Shown here: positions 1 through 9,337 of the stretch, piece by piece
How positions within the stretch are numbered: position 1 is the stretch's first letter
How the letters are laid out: every line of letters starts with the position of its first letter
NCBI GenBank assembly: GCA_940337035.1
Contig: CALNHX010003319.1
Span: 1-64,000, forward strand
Length of the DNA: 64,000 nt
Source of the DNA: Agriotes lineatus
Taxonomy: Eukaryota; Arthropoda; Insecta; Coleoptera; Elateridae
Direction of reading: 5' to 3'
Position numbers and translations under genes: made by a program
The notes under the pieces: generated by a model
Databases searched by the model: none
Told to the model about the DNA's origin: nothing
What the model saw: the letters and a program-made list of their open reading frames with translations, nothing else

Positions 1-1937
1 TCGAAAACAGATTGAAAGCACCAGAAAACAATATAATAGTAATTATATTCAGGATGCAGCCAACAAGAGCAAGGCGGTCTGGGATATAATCAATGGAGAA
101 TTTAAAAATAAACGCAGTAACAAAACCGATATATCGGCCAACGAGTTCAACAAACATTTCATCACGGTTGGCTCAGAAAATATTAACAAGGGTAGTATAA
201 ATTGTGCAGATTCGGATGCACTACTAAGGAATGCGCTGCAATCCCCTCGAGAATCATTATATCTCGGACCTACTTCAGCAGATGAAATACTGCAACTCAT
301 TGGAACCTTAAAAAATACCAACACAAAAGATATCTATGGGATAAACACAAAACTAGTGGTTAATGTAGCTGAAGAAATCGCTAGTCCTTTGTCAGAAGTT
401 TTCAATCAGTGTATTACTGAAGCAGTATTCCCGGATGTTCTAAAACTATCCAGAGTAACACCTATTCATAAAAAAAGGCGATACAAATAACGTCAACAAT
501 TTTCGGCCAATATCGATTGTTCCAATTATGTCAAAAAATTTTGAAAAAATTATACAGAAACGCTTGATGGAATTTATAAATAAACATAACATAATAAATC
601 AGAGTCAGTTTGGTTATCAAACTGGAAAATCAACAACTACTGCAGTACTGGAAATCGTACAAATGGTAGTGGACGCCTTCAATAATAAACAATTGGCTGG
701 AGCGACCCTGTTGGATTTAAGCAAGGCCTTTGATAGAGTGGACCATCATAATCTTTTAGTAAAATTGGAATATTATGGCATTAGAGGTACAGCACAATTA
801 CTCATCAGAGACTACTTGTCCAAGAGGAAACAACAAGTATTAATAAATGACGAAATATCTACAATTTCATCAGTAGTAAAGGGTGTTCCACAAGGTTCAA
901 TCCTGGGGCCTTTACTATTTGTACTTTACATAAATGACTTACCTGTAAATTGTAAAGCTGATAGAATAGTGTTATTTGCAGATGATACGACGCTAATTAA
1001 TACATCACAGTGTATGAACGACCTTAAACTATCTCGAGAACAGTCAATTAATTATGCAAAGCTGTGGTTCATAGCCAACAACATGATAATGAACCCAGAC
1101 AAAACGCAAGAAGTCACTTTCACTATGAATAACCGAATGACATCCAAAAATACTGTTACCTGTTTAGGTTTTGTCATCGACGAAAGACTGAATTGGCAAA
1201 ATCACATCGAACACGTTGCCAATAAACTGACTATTTGCACTTTTCAGATAAGAAGACTGCTGAAAGTAGCATCTACAGATACAGTTAAAACGTTCTACTT
1301 TTCAAACTTTCAAAGTACTTTAAATTATGGTATACTACTGTGGGGCGAAAGTGCGAGCTGCAAAAGAGTGTTCGTAATTCAAAAAAGAGTTATTAGACTT
1401 CTAGCTGGTGCACATTACATGGATCATTGTAAACCACTTTTTAAGCAACTTAAAATATTAACGGTGACTTGTCTGTTCATCTATGAATGTTTAAAGTATG
1501 TTAAAGAAAATTTAATTAAATTTAGTTCTGCGTCTCATGATTACGGCACACGCCAAGCGGATAAAATAGTGCTACCGTTCAATCGCAGTACCCGAACACA
1601 AAAACAACCAGCTTTTTTCGCAGCTTTTAAGATGTTCAATGGGTTGTCCGCAAACACTAGAAATTTACCTGCGAAGCGCTTTAAAACAGTTATAAAGAAC
1701 TACCTCGTAGAACAAGCTTTCTATAATGTGTCCGAGTTTTTTGAAAATTGTAATCTGTAAATGTCCTAAAAATGTGATAACCTCTAAATGTTTCATAGAC
1801 TGTGATTATTTACCTAAACTAGTGATTTTTGTAGATATAATAATTGTGCATGTAATTGTTTTGCTTTTGTAATTCTGTGTAAGACTCACTCAAACAAGTT
1901 TGTATCGAGGAAGAACTAAATAAAAAAATAAATAAAT
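1..1937 (+). mobile_element. Non-LTR retrotransposon (LINE) copy, cut at the left window edge
   Basis: Bases 1-490 read in one frame as the linker that precedes a LINE reverse transcriptase, ending in a TPIHKK motif; the RT continues from about 480 in a second frame. The break lies in an A-run near 470-476, so this copy carries a one-base frameshift. After the stop at 1760 comes an untranslated tail and an A-rich TAAA-type end at about 1918-1937, typical of a LINE 3' terminus. No endonuclease is visible because the 5' part lies outside the window. The clade is uncertain: the C-terminal region resembles insect CR1/L2/jockey-group proteins. A dead copy. Confidence 0.85.
528..1760 (+). CDS. Reverse transcriptase, LINE ORF2 3' part
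   Basis: This 410-residue open frame is an RNA-directed DNA polymerase. Visible motifs: SQFGYQ (residues 26-31), LDLSKAFDRV (62-71), GVPQGSILGPLLF (119-131) and the catalytic FADDT (150-154), followed by a thumb and a C-terminal connection region. The M at 528 is not the true start; the RT already runs in another frame upstream, and a frameshift near 475 separates the parts. No endonuclease or ORF1 is present here. The strand agrees with the A-rich tail downstream. Activity would need the missing 5' part, so this copy cannot be autonomous. Confidence 0.85.
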   Translation: MSKNFEKIIQKRLMEFINKHNIINQSQFGYQTGKSTTTAVLEIVQMVVDAFNNKQLAGATLLDLSKAFDRVDHHNLLVKLEYYGIRGTAQLLIRDYLSKRKQQVLINDEISTISSVVKGVPQGSILGPLLFVLYINDLPVNCKADRIVLFADDTTLINTSQCMNDLKLSREQSINYAKLWFIANNMIMNPDKTQEVTFTMNNRMTSKNTVTCLGFVIDERLNWQNHIEHVANKLTICTFQIRRLLKVASTDTVKTFYFSNFQSTLNYGILLWGESASCKRVFVIQKRVIRLLAGAHYMDHCKPLFKQLKILTVTCLFIYECLKYVKENLIKFSSASHDYGTRQADKIVLPFNRSTRTQKQPAFFAAFKMFNGLSANTRNLPAKRFKTVIKNYLVEQAFYNVSEFFENCNL

Positions 1938-1938
1938 G

Positions 1939-2093
1939 GCAACTTGTTTCTGATAGAGATATATTTTTTAAAACCTGCAAAAAAAAAAAAGAAAATAAAA
2001 AAATATCTTCTCCTAAAAGCCTGCAATTTGCGCATCCCAATTGTAGTGACCATGTTCGTTCTGTACATGCTTTAACTGGATGTGACACAACTT
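1939..2093 (+). pseudogene. Fragment of cysteine-rich 'HALTGCDTT' protein family
   Basis: The plus strand reads as a stretch ending in SVHALTGCDTT (2067-2091), preceded by KSLQFAHPNC and a lysine-rich segment. I recognise this from a widespread uncharacterised protein family of insects and cnidarians, usually multi-copy, whose members carry an [HA]-x-[LF]-[TS]-GCDTTS motif and a C-terminal cysteine cluster. The frame stops right after the motif and the sequence changes to a LINE 3' end at about 2100. The cysteine-cluster end of the same family lies at 9150-9337 in the same orientation, so both may belong to one broken copy. Confidence 0.6.
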
Positions 2094-2100
2094 AAGCATG

Positions 2101-2228
2101 TTTTAACAGATGAAAAATTGTTCTTCTTCTTCTTGTTCAGGTGCTTATCCGATTTCGTATGTTTACGATCAACACGGCTATCTTCAATTCTATATAACTC
2201 ATTGGATGATTTCCCATACCAAGCCCTT
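2101..2228 (-). pseudogene. RTE-type LINE 3' end, distal piece
   Basis: Read on the minus strand this continues the C-terminal coding end of the LINE piece at 6767-7035 (a tail beginning RAWYGK) and ends in a GAAGAAGAA-type run, as RTE elements often do. The two pieces are separated exactly by the Gypsy element and its CCCTT target duplication, so they are one interrupted element. Confidence 0.65.
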
Positions 2229-2412
2229 TGTTGTGATATAAGTGGTAACATGAATCTAGCATGTATGACCTGTCAACGTGGCAGTCAGGTGGATGTTAAT
2301 AAACGCTTATTTGTGAGTATTGTATTGATCCTGCGTACAACCTTATCATTGATTGAATAGTCTCATACCACTGGTTAACTTGCAACAACATAATATTATA
2401 CATATTATAACA
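2229..2412 (+). repeat. 5' LTR of Gypsy element
   Basis: 184 bp, TG...CA ends, apparently identical to 6583-6766. It should hold the element's promoter. The short length is typical of compact Gypsy elements. Confidence 0.95.
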
Positions 2413-2508
2413 TGGTGTCAGGTGTGAAATTCTTATTATAAAACTGTCAGATTTTAAGAATTGATTTGAACTAAACCAGAGCTATTCAGTAGATTTACGT
2501 CAGTGAAC

Positions 2509-2834
2509 ATTCCAGTGCCGAAAGAACTTCGTCTTCATGAAGGCAATGTTGCTGAGAATTGGAGAAAGTTTAAAACAGCTTGAAATAATTATGAACTTGC
2601 AGCGGGTTTTCAGCCGAAAGATGAGAGTATTCGTGTTGCCGCTCTGTTATCAGCTTATCAGTAATTGGTGAAGAGGCAGTGGACACTTATGAAACTTTTG
2701 TGTGGACTGATGCGGGTCATAAGTAAAGTGTTGGATCAATTTGAGAAATTTTGCATTCCGAGAGCAAATGTACTGTTCGAAACATACAGATTTGGATGTA
2801 GACGCCAGGAGGAGGTGAGTCAATTGACAGTTAC
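2509..2834 (+). pseudogene. Broken gag of the Gypsy element
   Basis: Capsid-like coding sequence is recognisable from VPKELRLHEG near 2511 up to the pol frame, but it changes frame repeatedly. Visible lesions: an in-frame TGA at 2581, an eight-base near-duplication around 2652-2660, a frame change with a TAA at 2724, and another frame change near 2811-2816. The later part (VLDQFEKFCIP, 2728 on) is clearly gag. The downstream pol is uninterrupted for 1226 codons, so the damage is concentrated in gag. Either this copy is dead and relies on helper Gag, or the gag stretch holds sequencing errors. Confidence 0.75.
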
Positions 2835-5800
2835 GTGACGGTTCTTAGAAGACTTGCTGAGAATTGTGAGTTTCAAGAGAAAGATCGTCGTATTCGGGAT
2901 CAAATTGTATTCGGTTTGAGAGAAGAGAAAGTCCGTGAGAGAATCTTGCTTGAGGATAAACCTGATTTGGAGAAAGTACTCAGTATTATTCGTGCAAATG
3001 AAGCAGCATCGAAGCAGTCCTCTGTGATGACGGAAGGTCAAGGATCTGAGTCAGCAAACCAAATTAAAAGAAGAGAATACTCACAAAAGAAAGGTCAGAG
3101 GTACCAAGGATCTAAGAATAAGAATAAAGGGCAGAGGTCGAGTGACAATGTTCTTAAGTGTAAATTCTGTGGTGGATCACATGAGCGGAAGAAAGAGAAA
3201 TGTCCAGCATATGGTAAAGACTGTAAGAGCTGTGGCAAGAAAAATCATTTCGCAAAGTGTTGCCATGGTACAAGTACAAGTACTGGTAAAGTTGGTCATG
3301 TAGATGAAGAACTCTATGCCGTGACAGTAAATGAATACAAGAAAAAGACTAAGACCTTGACTGTGTGTTCTACAGGTAGAAAAATCACATTTCAGATTGA
3401 CACGGGAGCGACGTGTAATGTCATTCCATTGAAAGACTACGTGAGTGTTACAGGTGATACTTTGGGCAAGAATTTGAACTCAAAGACTGTTAACCTTAAG
3501 ACTTACGGTGGAAAGTCTAGTGTTAAATCGGCGGGATCATGTAGTCTCGAGGTGGAATACCAAGAGAAAAAGTACATTCTACATGCAGTGGTTCCTAGAA
3601 TTGAAGCACATCCATTGTTGTCGTTATTATCGTCTGAGAAGTTGGGTTTATTGAAAATACTAGACTGTGACCAAGAGACAATTTCGACAGTGAATACAGT
3701 GAGAGGTATTACAAAAGAAGAAATTTTGTCGAAATACCCAGATGTTTTCAAAGTACTCGGTACATTGAAAGGTAAATATAAGATTTATCTTGATAATACT
3801 GTGAGGCCAGTTGTACACGCACCTAGAAAATTCCCAGTTTCATTGAGAAATGATTTAAAAAAGTTACTAGACAAGTTGGAGACAGATCAGGTGATTGCCA
3901 GAGTGACCGAACCAACTGATTGGGTATCTAGTGTACTGTTGACTCGTAAGAAAGGCAAAGACTGGAGAATTTGTTTGGATCCTAAAGACTTGAATAAAGC
4001 AATTAAAAGAGAACATTACCCATTACCATGTATTGAAGAAGTGGCTACTAGAATGACTAATGCGAAGGTATTTAGTACACTTGATGCAAAGAATGGTTTT
4101 TGGCAAGTTGAGTTAGAGGAAGAAAGTACCTATCTTACAACATTCAACACCCCGTTTGGAAGATTTCGTTGGTTGCGAATGCCTTTCGGAATTAGTTCAG
4201 CACCAGAAGTGTGGCAAAGGAAAATGCATGAATTTTCTGAGAACTTGACAGGTGTTGAAGTAATAGCAGATGATTTCTTGGTGTTTGGTCAAGGTAAAAC
4301 CTATGCAGATGCAGTAGTTGACCATGACAGAAATCTGCTAGAGTTGTTAAAGAAAGCTCAACATGATGATTTGAGATTGAATCCAGATAAAATGAAGATT
4401 AAATGGAAAGAATTACCCTTCATTGGACATCTGCTTACTGATAAGGGATTGAAAGTCGACCCGAAGAAAGTAGAAGCAGTTATAAATATGACAACTCCAC
4501 AAGATGCTAAGGATATGATGAGATTCCTAAGTATGGTACAATATCTTGCTAAATTTCTACCAGAATTGTCTGATGTCACAGAACCTTTGAGAAGATTGAC
4601 TGACAAGGGTGCAGAGTGGACATGGACAGACGTTCATAGCAGAGCATTTGATGTAGTGAAAAATTTGTTGACGAAAGCACCAGTATTAGCATACTATGAC
4701 AGTAAGAAGCCTGTTGTGATTCAATGTGATGCTAGTAGTACTGGAATTGGAACAGTTTTGTTGCAAGAGGGAAAACCAGTAGTTTTTTCGTCCAGAGCAA
4801 TGACTCCAACAGAACGACGTTATGCCCAAATTGAGAAAGAAATGTTGGCTATAGTACATTCTTGTGTTAAATTTGACCAATATATTTATGGAAGACCTGA
4901 TGTGAAAGTGGACACTGATCATAAGCCATTAGTGAGAATTTTCCGTAAGCCCATATCAGCGTCACCGAAACGACTCCAGAGAATGTTGTTGTTTTTGCAA
5001 AAATATCAAGTCGAGGTCAATTATAAAAGTGGAAAAGAAATGTACATTGCTGATACTTTGAGCAGAGCTTATCTGAAGAAGACTGGTTCAGCAGAGTGTA
5101 GTGATATTATGTCAGTTGAGGAGGAAGAGATTTGTGCTCAAATTGAACGTATTCAGACTATGAAATATGTGTCAAACAATAAAAAACGGATCGAGGAAAT
5201 TCGGCAAGGCACAAATGTGGACGAAACTTTGCAACAAGTGATCAAATTTGTGAAATTTGGTTGGCCAGATAATTTGAAACAGGTTCCAGTGGCAGTGAGA
5301 CCATATTTTCCGATTAAAGATGAACTTGTGGAAGAGGAAGGAATTTTGTTTAAGTGTACCAGAATAGTTATTCCAGAGAATATGAGAATTGGTTCTTTGA
5401 AAAGAATGCATGCCAGTCATATTGGAATTGAAAACTGTTTGAGAAGGGCACGTGAACATGTATATTGGCCAGGTATGAACAAAGATGTGAAAAACTTTAT
5501 CTCAAAGTGCAAGACTTGTAATTCCATGAGGTCAGAGCAGCCGAGAGAGCCTATGATTTCACATGAAGTTCCTGATAGACCATGGAAATTTTTGAGTAGT
5601 GACATTTTTCAAATGAGGAATGAGAATTTTCTTGTAATTATTGACCACTATTCAGATTTCATTGAATGTGACAAACTTAAACAAATTAACACTCAAACTG
5701 TGATTATGAAACTTAAAGAGCATTTTTCGAGATACGGAGTGCCCGAAAGACTTTACAGTGACAATGGACCACAGTATGCGAGTCGAGAATTTAAGAAGTT

Positions 5801-6515
5801 TGCCAGTGATTGGGAGTTTGATAGTATAACTTCTAGCCCCCACTATCCGAGATCAAACGGTAAAGCTGAGAGTGCAGTGAAAATTTGTAAGGGCCTAATG
5901 ATGAAAGCAATACATTCGAATGGAGATTTCCAGATGTCATTGATGGATTACAGAAACACTCCTTCAGCAGTAACCGGTTTGAGTCCAGCACAAAGAATGT
6001 TTGGAAGGAGAACTCGTGGACTTTTACCAACCAGAGATGAGTTGCTCCTGCCCAGTGCCCATTCTGATGTGAAGGAGAAAATTGAAAAATCGAGAGAAAA
6101 GCAAGCCAAGTACTATAATGCAGGTACAAAGCTACAACAGAACTTGTCCGAAGGAGAAACAGTTAGAATAAAGCTACTTCAAGACAAGACTTGGAGTAAA
6201 GGTGTGATTTTGTCCGAAGTTGATAAGAGATCATACAATGTACAATCCAAGGGTGGTGTCTACAGACGTAACCGAAAGGACATTAGAAAGAAACCAGAAT
6301 CCCCTCCATCCAAGAGCGAAATGGAAGAATCCGAGATTGACGAGGATGAGATTGGAGCAGACCCTGAGCAGCAGATTACTGATCAGCAACAACCGCCCCA
6401 ATCCCATGACCCTGTACAGATCCAAGGGAGCTCAGTTTCTACTCCAGTAGTTATCAGAAAGTCTACAAGGCAGAAGCGAGCTCCAGAGCGATATTCCCCG
6501 ACCCCGTGGAAGTGA
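2835..6515 (+). CDS. pol: Gypsy Pol polyprotein (zinc knuckles, protease, RT, RNase H, integrase)
   Basis: A 1226-residue open frame. The first ~100 residues are the C-terminal part of Gag; two zinc knuckles follow (cysteines from about 109 and 130). The retropepsin motif IDTGAT has its catalytic Asp near residue 189. RT has MPFGISSAPEVWQR and the active site as VIADDFLVF (Asp pair near 479). RNase H starts at QCDASSTGIG (~632). Integrase has the H-H-C-C finger (HASHIG..., CKTC, ~859-893) and D-D-E at SDIFQ, SDNGPQY and KAESAV (~922, 976, 1012). All catalytic residues are present. GTG at 2835 is only where the frame opens; natural translation would enter from gag. A basic, proline-rich tail ends the protein. 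Confidence 0.93.
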   Translation: MTVLRRLAENCEFQEKDRRIRDQIVFGLREEKVRERILLEDKPDLEKVLSIIRANEAASKQSSVMTEGQGSESANQIKRREYSQKKGQRYQGSKNKNKGQRSSDNVLKCKFCGGSHERKKEKCPAYGKDCKSCGKKNHFAKCCHGTSTSTGKVGHVDEELYAVTVNEYKKKTKTLTVCSTGRKITFQIDTGATCNVIPLKDYVSVTGDTLGKNLNSKTVNLKTYGGKSSVKSAGSCSLEVEYQEKKYILHAVVPRIEAHPLLSLLSSEKLGLLKILDCDQETISTVNTVRGITKEEILSKYPDVFKVLGTLKGKYKIYLDNTVRPVVHAPRKFPVSLRNDLKKLLDKLETDQVIARVTEPTDWVSSVLLTRKKGKDWRICLDPKDLNKAIKREHYPLPCIEEVATRMTNAKVFSTLDAKNGFWQVELEEESTYLTTFNTPFGRFRWLRMPFGISSAPEVWQRKMHEFSENLTGVEVIADDFLVFGQGKTYADAVVDHDRNLLELLKKAQHDDLRLNPDKMKIKWKELPFIGHLLTDKGLKVDPKKVEAVINMTTPQDAKDMMRFLSMVQYLAKFLPELSDVTEPLRRLTDKGAEWTWTDVHSRAFDVVKNLLTKAPVLAYYDSKKPVVIQCDASSTGIGTVLLQEGKPVVFSSRAMTPTERRYAQIEKEMLAIVHSCVKFDQYIYGRPDVKVDTDHKPLVRIFRKPISASPKRLQRMLLFLQKYQVEVNYKSGKEMYIADTLSRAYLKKTGSAECSDIMSVEEEEICAQIERIQTMKYVSNNKKRIEEIRQGTNVDETLQQVIKFVKFGWPDNLKQVPVAVRPYFPIKDELVEEEGILFKCTRIVIPENMRIGSLKRMHASHIGIENCLRRAREHVYWPGMNKDVKNFISKCKTCNSMRSEQPREPMISHEVPDRPWKFLSSDIFQMRNENFLVIIDHYSDFIECDKLKQINTQTVIMKLKEHFSRYGVPERLYSDNGPQYASREFKKFASDWEFDSITSSPHYPRSNGKAESAVKICKGLMMKAIHSNGDFQMSLMDYRNTPSAVTGLSPAQRMFGRRTRGLLPTRDELLLPSAHSDVKEKIEKSREKQAKYYNAGTKLQQNLSEGETVRIKLLQDKTWSKGVILSEVDKRSYNVQSKGGVYRRNRKDIRKKPESPPSKSEMEESEIDEDEIGADPEQQITDQQQPPQSHDPVQIQGSSVSTPVVIRKSTRQKRAPERYSPTPWK

Positions 6516-6570
6516 ATAACAGTCCTCTAATTTAATTATATTTGAAATTTATAATTGATTGTTATATTTG

Positions 6571-6582
6571 AAAAAGAGAGGA
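6571..6582 (+). other. Polypurine tract of Gypsy element
   Basis: AAAAAGAGAGGA lies directly upstream of the 3' LTR, where plus-strand synthesis is primed in LTR retroelements. Confidence 0.8.
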
Positions 6583-6766
6583 TGTTGTGATATAAGTGGT
6601 AACATGAATCTAGCATGTATGACCTGTCAACGTGGCAGTCAGGTGGATGTTAATAAACGCTTATTTGTGAGTATTGTATTGATCCTGCGTACAACCTTAT
6701 CATTGATTGAATAGTCTCATACCACTGGTTAACTTGCAACAACATAATATTATACATATTATAACA
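6583..6766 (+). repeat. 3' LTR of Gypsy element
   Basis: 184 bp, no mismatch seen against 2229-2412, followed by the CCCTT target duplication. LTR identity implies a recent insertion. Confidence 0.95.
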
Positions 6767-7035
6767 CCCTTAGGTTTTGCAACCAAGATATTCTTCTGCG
6801 TTCTGGTCCACGTTTGCCATATATCTTGCCTTGTCCATGATCTCTTTACTTTTTTTCTCTCCAGAACATAAATATTTATTACATGGTCTTTTCATAATAT
6901 CCGCAATATTCTCCGATATAGCCATATTTTAAAGGCTTCGATTTTTTTGAGATTGTTTCGTTAAGTGTCCAGGACTCGACCCCATAGAGCAAGATGGGAA
7001 AAATGTAGCATCTTAGCATGCGAGTTTAGTGTCAA
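6767..7035 (-). pseudogene. RTE-type LINE RT C-terminal fragment, proximal piece
   Basis: Minus-strand translation gives MLRCYIFPILLYGVESWTL, then after a frameshift GKIYGKRGPERRRISWLQN. These are the thumb and C-terminal signatures of RTE/BovB-type reverse transcriptases. It continues across the Gypsy element into 2101-2228. It is related to, but distinct from, the copy at 7620-9180. Upstream of about 7035 the RT cannot be followed. Confidence 0.7.
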
Positions 7036-7619
7036 GGTGCAGATCATGGCTTTTGAATATAGTTTAATATATTGAAGATATAGGTACATATAAGGATGAG
7101 AAAGACGAATAGGACCGGCACCTTATTAAAGATCCACATGGATAAGTCCTAGTAAATGAAGAAAAGGCTATGTTCAGGAAAGAATGAATTTGCCAAAATA
7201 TTTGAAAATAGCAGTGATTTTCAAGAGACCGCAAAAATTTATATAAAAAAATACTGGTATAAAATGTATGCTTGCAATGTATGGTGCAAAGAAAAGTAAC
7301 TGCTTAAACTCTTACAGGAACGTTTAATTGATTGAACGTTTTTTATTATTCATATACCGCAAGGTAAATGACGTTACAGACAATACAATACATATATTTT
7401 TTAAATAAAAACATTTTGGATTTTAGGTTTGACTCTTTTATTAAGGCGTCTACTAAAAAAAGTAGCGTTAATTTAGCACCATTGTGCCCTATGATGGATG
7501 CAGTAGAATAACATTTAAAGCACGTGTATTCGCAAACACAGTTGTGGCTGGGAAACCAAGATATTTCAACGGAAGATTGAGGTTGGAAATATGATACAGG
7601 AAAGTGTTTTCCAATCCTA
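7036..7619. other. No gene recognised
   Basis: AT-rich sequence between two RTE fragments. No coding motif, inverted repeat or target duplication was recognised. Confidence 0.4.
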
Positions 7620-9180
7620 ATGACACAAGAACCAGCTCCACTTCTCTTCTTATAGTCCTTCTCCTATCGGAGGTTGGCTATCATCATTGATATACGTATT
7701 TTGTTGACGGCGGCTCGGAATAATTCGGTGCTGCTGCAATTAAACCAATCTCGTAGATTTTTCAGCCATGATATCTTCCGTCTGCCAACATTCCTTTTTC
7801 CTTTTATTTTTCCTTGAATTATGAGTTGGAGCAGTGCATATTTGGAATTTCTCATTATATGACCCAAATACTCAATTTTTCGTTTTTTGATCGTGTATAT
7901 AACCTCACATTCTTTATTCATCTTCTGAAGAACCTCTATATTACTGATTCTATCGACCCAAGCTATACGCCACATTCTCCGGTAGCACCACATTTCAAAT
8001 GCTTGTATTTTATCCAAATGTTTTTTCTTAAGTGTCCAAGTTTCTACACCATAGCGTAAGATGGAAAACACGTAGCATCGAAGCATGCGCATCCGAAGTT
8101 CAATGTTGATGTTCCGACTACAAAGTACTTTCTTCAATTTTACAAACGAGGATCTGGCCGTTTCTATTCGGGCTCTTATTTCCGTTGTTTGATCTCCTGT
8201 TTGGTCTAACCAAGTTCCAAGGTATTTGTAGGTCTGTACTCTTTCTATAATAGCGTTTGCGATTCTTAAATTTCCTTGATTCTGTGGGGACTTTGTAATT
8301 ACCATCCATTTGGTCTTATTGAGATTTATTGTCAATCCGTAATCATTGCAGCTGTCATTCAATTTTTCAAGCAAGTGTTGTAAGTCTATGAGGTTGTTTG
8401 TTAGCAGAATTGTGTCATCTGCGTATCTCACATTATTGACTGTTTCACCGTTTATGACAATTCCCGCTGATTCTTCATCCATAGCTTCTCTAAAGATGGC
8501 TTCGCTGTACACGTTAAATAGAAGCGGAGACAAAACACATCCCTGTCTCACTCCACGACGTATCTCGATTTCTTCAGTCGTTTCTCTTTTTACTTTTATA
8601 TTGGCAGTCTGCCCCAATATAAGTTACTAATTATTCTAACATCCCTCATGTCGATGTTCTTCATAAGGAGAAGCTGTTGTAATTTTCCATGTCTTACCTT
8701 ATCGAATGCCTTTTGGAAGTCGATGAAGCATGCATACACATCTTGGTTCATATCTAAACAGCGTTGGCAAAGTACATTTACCCCAAAGAGAGCCTCTCTT
8801 GTTCCAAGGCCTGCCCGGAAACCAAATTGGGTATTGCTTATATCTTCTTCCAGCTTTTTGTATATTCTCTTGTGAATAATCTTTAAGAACAATTTTAATG
8901 TATGACTCATGAGTGCAATTGTTCGATAGTCTTCGCATTCTTTTGCATTAGCTTTCTTGGGGATCAGTACAAACGTAGACAGCAGCCATTGTTTAGGAAT
9001 TAGTCCAGTGTCATAAACAGTGTTGGAAAGGTCTAGGAGAATATCAATTAGTTCATCATCAAAGAGTTTAATGAGTTCTACTGGTATCTCATCAGGGCCA
9101 GCAGTTTTACCCGGTTTCATGTTCTCTAAGGCATGCATTAGTCCAGCTCCACAAAACATCTTAAAAACTATTTTTTGCAA
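7620..9180 (-). pseudogene. RTE-type LINE reverse transcriptase, 5'-truncated, one frameshift
   Basis: Two overlapping minus-strand frames make one RT: 9180-8596 (MKPGKTAGPDEIPVEL, TFVLIPKK, FGFRAGLGTREALF, CFIDFQKAFDKVRH) and 8617-7664 (RRGVRQGCVLSPLLFN, RYADDTILL, LRYGVETWTLKK, WCYRRMWRIAW, KRNVGRRKISWLKNL). The frame changes near 8600. The FEMWCYRR and GRRK-SWL signatures are those of RTE/BovB-type LINEs. The copy is 5'-truncated, with no endonuclease; upstream of about 9180 the sequence becomes the cysteine-rich gene fragment. The coding end is followed by a short 3' tail to about 7620. Dead copy. Confidence 0.85.
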
Positions 9181-9337
9181 CTACAAAACTAGTTGCGGGC
9201 CAGCTTGTGGGTGTAGGAAATGTGGCTTTCAGGCCGGCGGCTTGCGGTGAATGTGGCGGAAATAGTTGCCTTAATTCACGACTGGCAGTGTCAATGGAAG
9301 AAGTAGAGGAAGAAGAAATAAAACCTAAATAGTTTTT
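9150..9337 (+). pseudogene. C-terminal cysteine cluster of the 'HALTGCDTT' family
   Basis: Plus-strand reading gives TIFCNYKTSCGPACGCRK and, after a frame change near 9230, ACGECGGNSCLNSR, then an acidic tail ending EEEEIKPK and a TAG at 9335-9337. The pattern C-x-C-x3-C-x3-C-x-C followed by a second C-x2-C cluster is the C-terminal signature of the same family as 1939-2093 and of the gene inside the element at 35333-38607. It resembles CXC-type zinc-binding clusters, although function is unknown. About 200 residues expected between this and the HALTGCDTT motif are missing; the interval holds LINE and Gypsy insertions. Confidence 0.6.

Larger units (their letters stand above)
2229..6766 (+). 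mobile_element. Ty3/Gypsy LTR retrotransposon, complete length
   Basis: A 4.54-kb element bounded by two 184-bp LTRs that begin TGTTGTGATA and end TATAACA and appear identical by eye. A 5-bp target duplication CCCTT flanks it (2224-2228 and 6767-6771). A primer-binding-like TGGTGTCAGG follows the 5' LTR directly at 2413, and a purine tract AAAAAGAGAGGA (6571-6582) precedes the 3' LTR. The order gag, zinc knuckles, protease, RT, RNase H, integrase is that of Ty3/Gypsy (Metaviridae), with similarity to the invertebrate K02A2.6-like pol group. No env is present. Gag is broken while pol is open. Confidence 0.95.
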
